From Bacteroidota bacterium (lineage in GTDB: Bacteria > Bacteroidota > Ignavibacteria > Ignavibacteriales > Ignavibacteriaceae), in assembly GCA_021796135.1 (NCBI GenBank), contig JAJYOQ010000021.1, positions 1 through 20,964 on the forward strand: 20,964 nt of DNA, given 5' to 3'. Under the pieces are notes generated by a model that saw only the letters and a list, made by a program, of their open reading frames with translations, had not been told where the DNA came from and did not search any database. Position 1 is the stretch's first letter. Each line of letters starts with the position of its first letter. The position numbers and the translations under genes are program-made. Shown piece after piece: positions 6,951 to 14,651 of this stretch.

Positions 6951-8459
6951 GTGAAAAAAATTATCACATTAACCGCAGGACCACATCACTTTTTTTCATC
7001 ACATAACAAATGGCGGTGGTTCATTCTTATAACTGTTTTAATCGGTGCAGCGATGTCTGCTCTTGATGTAAGTATTGAAAATATAGCATTACCTACATTG
7101 AAGAGATACTATGACATTCCTCTTTCGCTCGATGAATGGGTGGCGATGGCATACATGCTGACACTTACCATTTTTCTGCCCCTCTTCGGAAGACTCGCTG
7201 ATATGTTCGGAAGAACCAAGATGTACAATTTAGGGTTCATAATTTTCACAATAGGCTCCGCCTTGTGTGGCATAGCACCTAACATAGAATTTATGATAAT
7301 TGCGCGGGTTACTCAAGCTATTGGGGGTGGTCTACTTCAAGCAAATTCCGTTGCAATAATAACACAATCTTTTCCTAAAAACGAGCTTGGCAAAGCTATA
7401 GGCATTCAGGGTGCCGTACAGGCGATTGCCATGGCAATTGGTCCTTTCCTTGGGGGGCTTCTTATAAAGCTAAATCTTTTCGGGACACAGTGGCGTTCTA
7501 TTTTTTATGTAAATGTGCCAATAGGTATCATTGGAACATTCGCGGCTTTATACGTACTTCCAAAGGATAAAAAAATAAAGATTAGAGAAAAGATGGATTA
7601 CGTAGGGAGTATTACATTTGCCGCTGCTTTATTGTTTCTCGTACTGGCGCTTAATGAGGGCCGCAAATTGGGCTGGGAGTCGGATACAATATTGGCATAC
7701 CTGGTGCTGTTCATAATCTTCTTCGGCATATTCATTGCCGCTGAGTTAAAATTCGATTACCCGATGATGGACTTCAAGTTGTACAAAATCTATGACTTTA
7801 CGACAGGAAATATTACAGGCTTTTTTTCTTACTATGTCCTGTTCGGTATTTTGTTCTTGATGCCGTTTTATTTAGAGAACGTAGCTAAGTTCTCCGCATT
7901 TACTGCGGGTGCAATGCTTACTCCGATACCTATAACTATGTCGCTTATTGCGCCAATTGCCGGAACACTTTCAGACAGGTATGGTCCTGCTCTTATGACA
8001 TCAACAGGTATGTTCGTATCGGCTGCTGCATCTTTCTGTTTGATCTTCTCAGGCATGAATCCTCATGCCGGTGTGCTCATTGCAGAGTTCGCTGCGTTAG
8101 GACTCGGAATGGGGTTATTTACTCCACCTAACAACAGCGCTGTAATGGGTTGCGTTCCGGAAGAAAGACTTGGCAGCGCCGGTGGTATCTTAAACATGAT
8201 GAGAGCTTCAGGAAGAGTCTTTGGTATAGACCTCTCAGGTCTGATAATAACATCTTTTACTGCAGCTTATCTCGGTTCAAGGGGATTCAAGCATATCAAT
8301 ACAAACAGTATACCATATCAGACTAGAGTGAATGGTTTCATGCATGGTTTTGTAATAGTAATGATAACCTTTACCGCACTAAATTTTACATCAGCAATTC
8401 TTTCAATGACAAAAAAAGGAAGGACAAAAATGGCTAAGGAACATTTCCTTTCAGAATAA
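6951..8459 (+). CDS. MFS transporter, DHA2 (EmrB/QacA-type) family, copy 2
   Basis: A 502-residue close paralogue of the preceding transporter, aligning over its whole length with very few gaps, so the pair arose by tandem duplication. It has the same motifs: GRLADMFGRTKMY, MAIGPFLGGLL, SDRYGPALM and the shared C-terminal KMAKEHF. The start is GTG at 6951; no good ribosome site is seen. Differences from copy 1 fall at functional places: the TM1 motif reads ALDVSIENIALPTL, with Glu43 where copy 1 has Ala37, and RASGRVFGIDL replaces RASGNVFGIDL. A membrane-embedded acid in TM1 could change ion coupling or substrate charge preference (inference). It ends only 18 bases before the stop of the convergent minus-strand gene. 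Confidence 0.9.
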   Translation: MKKIITLTAGPHHFFSSHNKWRWFILITVLIGAAMSALDVSIENIALPTLKRYYDIPLSLDEWVAMAYMLTLTIFLPLFGRLADMFGRTKMYNLGFIIFTIGSALCGIAPNIEFMIIARVTQAIGGGLLQANSVAIITQSFPKNELGKAIGIQGAVQAIAMAIGPFLGGLLIKLNLFGTQWRSIFYVNVPIGIIGTFAALYVLPKDKKIKIREKMDYVGSITFAAALLFLVLALNEGRKLGWESDTILAYLVLFIIFFGIFIAAELKFDYPMMDFKLYKIYDFTTGNITGFFSYYVLFGILFLMPFYLENVAKFSAFTAGAMLTPIPITMSLIAPIAGTLSDRYGPALMTSTGMFVSAAASFCLIFSGMNPHAGVLIAEFAALGLGMGLFTPPNNSAVMGCVPEERLGSAGGILNMMRASGRVFGIDLSGLIITSFTAAYLGSRGFKHINTNSIPYQTRVNGFMHGFVIVMITFTALNFTSAILSMTKKGRTKMAKEHFLSE

Positions 8460-8477
8460 AAATGGATATCATTTGCA

Positions 8478-9308
8478 TCAATGTACAATTACATTGTCAT
8501 TTATATAATAATCTGCGCAACTGCAATCTACACTTTTTACACCTGGTAATTCACTTACAATTGCTTTTATTCTATTTGCGTAGTCGATGTTTTTTACTCT
8601 GCCATAAATTTTAACATGACCTCCTTTCGCCGAAATTTTAAGCATATAATACTTTGTATTCTTATCCGCTGCAAGCTTTGCTTTTACACTGCTTTCAAGT
8701 GCAAGGTCTGATAGTGCTTCTTTCTTTTCTTTTGTAAGAACATATTCAGGAGATTTCGCCATGGTGCATACTATCTCACAAGCTGTTTGCATTGTCATAT
8801 ATTCTAAGTTAATTATTATATCGTACATTGAAGGATCATTCCAATCAATATTATAAAGAAACTTTGTCCATTTTCCCCTGTACCTATCCATTTTCTTAAT
8901 ATAGGTGGCTGCTTCTTCCCTTGAGAATTTGTTGCACTCCATAGCAAATGCAAGCCGTTGTTCCATTGTTGTAATAACTTTAACTTTAATTACACTGCAA
9001 GCATCCTTTAGAAGCAAATGGCCTGCATGTCCGTAATAAACTATGTTATCATTTTTTGCCTGCTCACACAGGGTAGCCTGTATAAAAGAAAGATAACGGA
9101 ACCTGTCAATATTTAGAGACAGACGTTCTTTGATTGCAGGTTTTGATTTCATAGCCTTTATTAATATTTTCTCAGAGATGCCATATTTTTCTGCGGCATC
9201 AACAAGGATTTCCCTGCTAATTGATTTGTATCCTAATTTCTTAGCAAGGCACTCTGCAAGTTTCTGCCCTCCGCTAAATGTACCTCTTGATATTGTTATA
9301 ATTGCCAT
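8478..9308 (-). CDS. Cytidylate kinase-like P-loop protein with C-terminal BON domain
   Basis: A 276-residue cytoplasmic protein. Residues 1-190 match the cytidylate kinase-like family. The start AIITISRGTFSGGQKLA carries a modified P-loop (Gly9, Gly13-Gly14, Lys16). It is followed by LAKKLGYKSISREIL and the internal YYGHAGHLLL and MDRYRGKWTKFLYNIDWNDPSMYD segments that define this family. Residues ~204-263 form a BON-like domain (KISAKGGHVKIYGRVKN, then a Val-Lys-Ser-Val strand), a small fold often binding lipids or ligands. The true phosphoryl acceptor is unknown; it is unlikely to be ordinary CMP kinase (Cmk). AAGGAAGG a few bases before the ATG is a good ribosome site. It is the last gene of the kinase/receiver/PEP-synthase-like unit, 33 bases after it. 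Domain calls are fairly sure, function is not. Confidence 0.82.
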   Translation of the reverse strand: MAIITISRGTFSGGQKLAECLAKKLGYKSISREILVDAAEKYGISEKILIKAMKSKPAIKERLSLNIDRFRYLSFIQATLCEQAKNDNIVYYGHAGHLLLKDACSVIKVKVITTMEQRLAFAMECNKFSREEAATYIKKMDRYRGKWTKFLYNIDWNDPSMYDIIINLEYMTMQTACEIVCTMAKSPEYVLTKEKKEALSDLALESSVKAKLAADKNTKYYMLKISAKGGHVKIYGRVKNIDYANRIKAIVSELPGVKSVDCSCADYYINDNVIVH

Positions 9309-9341
9309 AGTTCTTTTCCTTCCTTCAAATATTTAACAAGA

Positions 9342-11999
9342 CTAATTTTTGCTGTCACCAAACCTTGATGCTGGTGACGAATCCCCTTTAAGAAAAGCAT
9401 CAACAAATTGGAGTATGTTTTCGTCACTTGTTAGTGTAACATCTACATTTCTTACAGCTCCCATCAATCTTCCAATTTCAGTTAGTAAAGATAAAACATT
9501 TATTGAAGGAATTTTTCTGATTGTTCCTGAGACATGATCATTTTTTAATGAAACCGAGAAATCCAAAGTCTCTAATACTCTAGAAATAATCTTAGCTCTT
9601 CTTATTTTTCGAATTGGGTCTGCAGCACCACCTCGAAAATTAAAGTTTATATAATTGTTATTAATTTCATCGCTTACATAAGCGTCAAGCCTTGAAAAAT
9701 GGTACCCCATTCTTGAAAAGAAATTCATATAACAATCAGAAATTATAGCATAGCTTCTACTTCCCAAGTCTCTGTCACTTCTACTCGAATCAATAACGTT
9801 TGACATTAAAAGATTAGCAAAGCCTTTTAAATCAATGGGCAATGGACCAGCCCACTTTATACCGGGTGCAGTCATACCTTTTATTAAAGAGAGAAATGGT
9901 TTTGAGATAATATCATCCGGTGTTACTTGCTTCTTTTCTTTCATATCTTTTAAACCATTACCAAGATCGATTATATAGATATCTAGAGGAACTGAAAACT
10001 TAAAAGGATAAGCATGACTATCTTCATATCGAGCTGATTCATAAAGCGAAAACATTTCTCTCATTGCATATTCGTGTGAAAATCTTGTCACATCATGCAA
10101 TGTTCTACATCTTTCAGGAATAAATTCTGAGGAATCTGGATTTGTTAAATTCAAAGGTATTATTTGCTTTGAAATATTTTGCCAAATACGGTGCATTGGG
10201 CTTTTAACAAAAATATTTTCGAATGCGGAACCTTCATAATATTTTTCCATCAATTCTTTAACTGCTCCGCGATATACTTTGTTTTCCATTGCATCTATTG
10301 TAACCACTGTTTCGTTAGCCAAAATTTCAGTCGCATTATTAGTGTTTACAAGAACCGGGATTCCTAATTCCCGGGCAATTATTGCCAGGTGTCCAGTTGT
10401 ATTTCCAATATCAGCGATTAACCCAGCTGCTTTATGCAAAACTTGTGTTAATTCGGGTGCTGTTTTTTTAACGACTAGTATGCCTCCGAAAGGGACATTA
10501 GTAAAATCCTTATAACTATTCAACAAAAAAACTTTTCCGGTGCTTATTCCCGGACTTGCACAGTTACCTTTATCTATTAAAACTTGATAATTTAAATCAA
10601 TTTTTTCATTAGGAATTTCTCCTGCAGTACAAATAGCCATTGTTTTTGAAATAGCCAACGGTCTGCACTGTAAAATGAAAACCTTACCGCTTTTATCAAT
10701 TGTCCATTCTATATCCTGAGGAGTGCCGAAATAGTTTTCTATTATTAAAGCATACCCGGTTATAACTTTAATCTGATCTTCGGTTAAGCATGACTTGTGC
10801 AAAAAATCTTCAGTTATTATCTCATCCTGCAATCCGTCTGTTATCCTTAGTATTGTCCTATACTTCTGATTTCCTGTCTTATATTTAATTATTTTGTTAG
10901 TTACTCTTTCTACAATAAATTCTTGTGGCGCAACACTTCCGTCTACTATTTTTGTTCCTAGACCCCAAACCGCATGAATTATAATTCCTTCTCTGCTACC
11001 CATTGGATCTTTTGTAAATAATACACCACTTACTTCCGCATCAATCATTTGCAAGCAGCCAATACTCATCGGCATATCCATATCCCGTAGCCCTGTTAAG
11101 TAACGATATACAAGTGACTGAGGTAAATATTTCGAAATCAATACTTCAAAGCAAGCATCAATTAGGTTAGCCTTACTAACATTCAATGCAGAATAATGTA
11201 ATCCAGCGAAGGAAAAATGTAAGTCATCTTCGCCTATAGCGCTTGATCTAACGGATATTAATATATCACCGTGTTTGGAAGCTAAGTGTTCATAGCTATC
11301 GAGAATTATTTTTTCAATAAGAGAGGGAATAGGTGTACTAATGATTAGAGCTTGTATTACTTGGCTAGCTTGTTGAACTTGTTCATTATCGTTATAATCT
11401 ATAGATGATATTGCTTTATCAATCTGTGAAAATAAATCTCCTTGTGATAAAAAATCTTCAAAGCATTTTGCAGTAAGGCAAAAACCATCTGGGATAGGTA
11501 TCAGAAGTCTGTTATGGATTTCGCATAAACGGCTCATCTTTCCGCCTACTTCTCTGGTATAATCGATTGTTATTTCATCAACCATATAGGAATATGATCG
11601 ATTAGAAGCCAGACTTTTGTCTTTGTCAATCTCCTCACATTCAATACAATCCGCTTTATTGCAATTCCATCTAATTGGACAAAAAGAGCCGGGAACAAGC
11701 TCCTCTTCACATTCCATTTTAATCTTGTCTACAAGGTTACAAAGTGTCTTGTATTTGCCTTCGCACATAATTGAAAGATGTTCAGTAACTTCTTGAGTGT
11801 TTTTTATAATTTCAGAAAATATCTGATAAATTTGTCCCTTCGAGAAGGGTCTCCCTGAACCAAGAAACTCACTTAATCCTCCCATTAGTTTTAATGCTTC
11901 GTCATTTGAAAATAAAAGACGCTGAAAGTGATTAAGTTTTTCTTTAAAGGAAATATTTTCTCTTTTTCGGTGTTTTAAAATATTCTTAAATAATTTCAT
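9342..11999 (-). CDS. PEP synthase-like protein: ATP-binding and phosphohistidine domains, no PEP-binding barrel
   Basis: An 885-residue protein. The N-terminus (1-135) is helical and holds a cysteine cluster Cys107-x5-Cys113-x4-Cys118-x2-Cys121. Residues ~138-450 are the PEP-synthase/PPDK ATP-binding domain with its signatures SVRSSAIGEDD...SFAG, SGVLFTKDPMG, WGLGTKIVDGSVAPQEF and DIEWTIDKSGKVFILQCRPL. Residues ~475-580 are the swivelling PEP-utilising domain with the catalytic histidine at 537 in TTGHLAIIARELGIPVLV. The last ~300 residues do not show the motifs of the PEP/pyruvate TIM barrel; they form a different domain (for example ERCRTLHDVTRFSHEYAMREMF, then FNFRGGAADPIRKIRRA). So it can probably bind ATP and phosphorylate His537, but should not make PEP. 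The acceptor may be a partner protein or the C-terminal domain. It lies 32 bases after the receiver gene. No ribosome site is obvious at its ATG. Confidence 0.85.
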   Translation of the reverse strand: MKLFKNILKHRKRENISFKEKLNHFQRLLFSNDEALKLMGGLSEFLGSGRPFSKGQIYQIFSEIIKNTQEVTEHLSIMCEGKYKTLCNLVDKIKMECEEELVPGSFCPIRWNCNKADCIECEEIDKDKSLASNRSYSYMVDEITIDYTREVGGKMSRLCEIHNRLLIPIPDGFCLTAKCFEDFLSQGDLFSQIDKAISSIDYNDNEQVQQASQVIQALIISTPIPSLIEKIILDSYEHLASKHGDILISVRSSAIGEDDLHFSFAGLHYSALNVSKANLIDACFEVLISKYLPQSLVYRYLTGLRDMDMPMSIGCLQMIDAEVSGVLFTKDPMGSREGIIIHAVWGLGTKIVDGSVAPQEFIVERVTNKIIKYKTGNQKYRTILRITDGLQDEIITEDFLHKSCLTEDQIKVITGYALIIENYFGTPQDIEWTIDKSGKVFILQCRPLAISKTMAICTAGEIPNEKIDLNYQVLIDKGNCASPGISTGKVFLLNSYKDFTNVPFGGILVVKKTAPELTQVLHKAAGLIADIGNTTGHLAIIARELGIPVLVNTNNATEILANETVVTIDAMENKVYRGAVKELMEKYYEGSAFENIFVKSPMHRIWQNISKQIIPLNLTNPDSSEFIPERCRTLHDVTRFSHEYAMREMFSLYESARYEDSHAYPFKFSVPLDIYIIDLGNGLKDMKEKKQVTPDDIISKPFLSLIKGMTAPGIKWAGPLPIDLKGFANLLMSNVIDSSRSDRDLGSRSYAIISDCYMNFFSRMGYHFSRLDAYVSDEINNNYINFNFRGGAADPIRKIRRAKIISRVLETLDFSVSLKNDHVSGTIRKIPSINVLSLLTEIGRLMGAVRNVDVTLTSDENILQFVDAFLKGDSSPASRFGDSKN

Positions 12000-12031
12000 C
12001 GCAGATAATAGCCATAATTGATTAATTCTTA

Positions 12032-12442
12032 TTAACTATCTAAACTAGACTTTAATACGCCGTGAATTTTAGATCGAATTTCTTCGGTTGTAAAAGGCTT
12101 TAATAAATATCCCGTAGCGCTGTTTAAAGAATCGCTTAGAGAAATCCTTTTTTCGTATTCGTAGATTCCTTTGGGTGAATATCCGGACATAATAATTATA
12201 GGAATCTCTGGATAGGTATTTCTAATTCTTCTTAAAAGCTCATTACCGCTTATCCCTGGCAAAAACATATCGAGTAAAATCAGATCAAAAGCATCGCTCC
12301 TTATTAATTTTAACCCTTCCAAAGCTGTGTCACATGTTGTAATAAGATAGTCTTCTTTATCATTACTATTTAGAGCTCTCTTTATTGACTTAAGAATTAT
12401 TTCTTCTTTGTCTATAGCAAGAATTTTTATTAGTAGTTTCAT
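12032..12442 (-). CDS. Stand-alone response-regulator receiver domain protein
   Basis: A 136-residue CheY-like protein with a receiver domain and no output domain. Phospho-accepting Asp58 sits in LILLDMFLPG, the switch Ser86 in IIIMSGYS and Lys115 in YLLKPF, all as expected. The N-terminal acidic pair is altered: ILAIDKEE has Asp11-Lys12 where most receivers have Asp-Asp, which may weaken Mg2+ binding. The ATG at 12442 is preferred; a TTG one codon upstream would add one residue. It starts 5 bases after the stop of the histidine-kinase-like gene and precedes the PEP-synthase-like gene, so it is the natural partner of one or both. It probably acts by protein-protein contact. Confidence 0.9.
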   Translation of the reverse strand: MKLLIKILAIDKEEIILKSIKRALNSNDKEDYLITTCDTALEGLKLIRSDAFDLILLDMFLPGISGNELLRRIRNTYPEIPIIIMSGYSPKGIYEYEKRISLSDSLNSATGYLLKPFTTEEIRSKIHGVLKSSLDS

Positions 12443-12447
12443 CAATA

Positions 12448-14028
12448 TTATGCCCGTAATATAATAGTCACCGATGTACCCGATTCGTTCGAAGTTATGC
12501 TTAATATACCTTTGTTCATTTCTATGATTTCTTTACAAACGGCTAAACTTAGTTCTGTTTTTTCAAAATTCTCCAGATCTGAACTATTTACAGGGTTAAA
12601 AATTTTTTGAAGAATATTTTCGGGAATTCCCTTGCCGGTATCGGAAAAAACGATTTCTATTTCATTTTTATCATCAAAAAATGAAGCCGCAATATTTAAT
12701 ATCCCTCCAGCAGGCATAAATTCAGAAGAGATTAAAAGTAAGTTTAAAAAGACTTGTTCTAATAGTGCCGGATCTATGAAGGCATTTGGAAGCATTCTTG
12801 GTATTTCAGAAATAATTTTAATATTTTGAAAATTTGAGAATTTTTTTACAACTGTAATAGCATGATTAATTATATCGTCAATAACAGAAATCTTTAAATC
12901 TGGCTTATTTCCTCCTGCAAATGTCAAAATATTTCTTATACTCTCTCTAATTTTTAAAGCTTCATGCCGAATTATTTCATAATCATTTTTATTGCTCCCG
13001 TCCAAATTTGATTCTTCAATTAAACTTTCACTATGAATTATTATTCCTGTCAAAGGATTATTAATTTCATTTGCAATTTCCTCTGCGAGCTTGCCGATTG
13101 ATGCAAGCTTTTCAGATTCAATTAACTGATTTTGTGTAGTCAATAATTGCTTTTGCATCTTATTAAATGATTCAGACAGTAATTTTAATTCTGCTTTACC
13201 TGGAGGAATTTCATGTTTAAAATTTCCTTCAGCAACTCGTTTTGTTCCATCCACTAAATTTTTGATGGGCTTGCCAATAAGGTGCTTGATTGAAAAGTAT
13301 GTAATTATTGATGCAATTAATGCAAAAATAATTGTAAATAAAATAAGCTGTGTGCGAGTCTTTTCAAGGTTTGCATTAACTCTTTTTGTGGAGATTTCTA
13401 TCTCAATAAATCCAAGAATTGTTTGCGAAGAATCGTGTCCCTGTAAGTTTGTCAATTTTGTTTTTAAATATTTTATGTCTTTGTTTACCGAATCTTCATA
13501 AGTTGAATGGCAGGCTTCAGTATAGCAGCTTGGGGCATTATAAATCGGTTGACAATTGTAGATAAGATTATCTTCCTTAATTATCCGGTAACGATCGAAA
13601 TTTTTAATGTCGAATTCTAATTTATTATCCTTATTTTTATGGCAACTTTCACACAGTTGACTGGTTTCCGTCCCCTCCGGACTGGTTTGGGAAATGTGTT
13701 TGTTTATCTCCCATGGATGTGAAGAAAATTTAATTAATCCTTTATGGTTTAATATCCTGACAGCTATTATCCCTTCTTTGCCGACTATATTATTAACAGC
13801 CATTGAAAGTTCATCACGTCTGTTCTTGAGCATGCTGAACCTTAAGATCCTTTCCGTTGTCAAGCTAAGCTGCTTTGAGTTATCACAAATGGAATCAATT
13901 GAGGCATCTTCCTGTTTAAAAAGGCTGAATATGGTAAACACTCCCATGGTTATAAGAATAATTATTCCCAATAAGATTGAAACCCGGGAGGAGAGGCTTA
14001 TGTATTTTAGTTTTTCAAATAATTTCAT
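12448..14028 (-). CDS. Periplasmic c-type-heme sensor with a degenerate histidine-kinase domain
   Basis: A 526-residue inner-membrane protein: TM1 ~17-35, periplasmic domain 36-227, TM2 ~228-246, HAMP ~247-298, then a coiled HisKA-like region and an ATPase-like domain. The periplasmic part has two covalent heme motifs, CESCH (126-130) and CYTEACH (168-174, the Cys-x4-Cys-His form), so it probably senses redox state or a heme ligand such as NO, CO or sulfite. The kinase part is abnormal. The H-box reads EIANEINNPLTG, with Asn320 where the phospho-accepting His belongs. The N-box reads FLNLLLISSEFMP, with Ile433 for the Mg-binding Asn. The G2 box reads ELSLAVC instead of GLGL. The G1 box DTGKGI (463-468) is intact. 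The reading frame is undamaged, which suggests a selected pseudokinase rather than a dead gene. It is first in a tight operon; no ribosome site is seen before its ATG. Confidence 0.88.
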   Translation of the reverse strand: MKLFEKLKYISLSSRVSILLGIIILITMGVFTIFSLFKQEDASIDSICDNSKQLSLTTERILRFSMLKNRRDELSMAVNNIVGKEGIIAVRILNHKGLIKFSSHPWEINKHISQTSPEGTETSQLCESCHKNKDNKLEFDIKNFDRYRIIKEDNLIYNCQPIYNAPSCYTEACHSTYEDSVNKDIKYLKTKLTNLQGHDSSQTILGFIEIEISTKRVNANLEKTRTQLILFTIIFALIASIITYFSIKHLIGKPIKNLVDGTKRVAEGNFKHEIPPGKAELKLLSESFNKMQKQLLTTQNQLIESEKLASIGKLAEEIANEINNPLTGIIIHSESLIEESNLDGSNKNDYEIIRHEALKIRESIRNILTFAGGNKPDLKISVIDDIINHAITVVKKFSNFQNIKIISEIPRMLPNAFIDPALLEQVFLNLLLISSEFMPAGGILNIAASFFDDKNEIEIVFSDTGKGIPENILQKIFNPVNSSDLENFEKTELSLAVCKEIIEMNKGILSITSNESGTSVTIILRA

Positions 14029-14208
14029 TTTTTATTTATTATACGTCTCAAATTATATTCAAATCAAAATGGAAATGTAAGTTCTATAATCTAAATTATA
14101 AATGTTAAAGCTACTTCCTAGAATATGTTAATTCAACTATATTATTAGCAAAATATATTTTATGATAGCCCTCTGGATTTTGTAGTAAATTGATTCATTG
14201 AATATGGT

Positions 14209-14514
14209 TCATTCGTTATGCGAAATCCTGGTTACACTCATTCCGAAAAATTTTAATACAAGATCCGTACCGAATGCCATAATGGAGCCCAACGATGCCA
14301 TAACTAAAATTACAATAATGGCATATAAAATCCTGTCGTTGTTATATAATTTTGCAACCCACAAGTTAATTCCCGAAAGATTTTCTGTGTTAATTTTATT
14401 ATTTAATGTAGTTTCTTGTTTACTGTTTTTTATATTGACTTCATTTGTAGTACTATAACCATATGTAAACAAAAGACCAAACACCAATAATACCATCAAT
14501 TTATTAATTTTCAT
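14209..14514 (-). CDS. Small membrane protein downstream of TauE/SafE exporter
   Basis: A 101-residue protein with an N-terminal signal peptide or signal anchor (hydrophobic residues 5-19 after two Lys), a polar Asn/Thr-rich stretch of about 30 residues, and one C-terminal membrane helix (~62-90) introduced by LWVAKLYNNDRILYA. It has a good ribosome site (AAAGGAAC before the ATG). It follows TauE copy 1 by 118 bases on the same strand, so it may be an accessory or stabilising subunit of that exporter (inference from context). I do not recognise a named family with certainty. TauE copy 2 has no such partner next to it. Confidence 0.75.
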   Translation of the reverse strand: MKINKLMVLLVFGLLFTYGYSTTNEVNIKNSKQETTLNNKINTENLSGINLWVAKLYNNDRILYAIIVILVMASLGSIMAFGTDLVLKFFGMSVTRISHNE

Positions 14515-14611
14515 GATTTGTTCCTTTAGTTATTTGACCTTTATTAAATTTTAAAATAAATAATTAAATTCAAAAATATCTTTCTTTTTTACCTCATTAA
14601 ATAATTATATA

Positions 14612-14651
14612 AGAGAAATTAATTATTCTGATCTAAGAATAATTTTTCTCT
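14612..14651 (-). terminator. Hairpin overlapping the TauE copy 1 stop codon
   Basis: AGAGAAA-TT-AATTATTCT (14612-14629), loop GATCTA, then AGAATAATT-TTTCTCT (14636-14651) forms a 9+7 bp stem with a 2-base bulge, spanning the TAG stop of TauE copy 1. The minus-strand bases that follow are AT-rich but hold no clean T-tract, so it may be an attenuator or mRNA-stabilising hairpin between the exporter and its small partner rather than a full terminator. Confidence 0.4.

Noticed and set aside
8479..8496. CAATGTA-CAAT-TACATTG hairpin at the convergent junction, possible bidirectional terminator
   Set aside because: The stem is only 7 bp and AT-rich, lies in the coding end of the minus-strand gene, and has no T-tract on either side.
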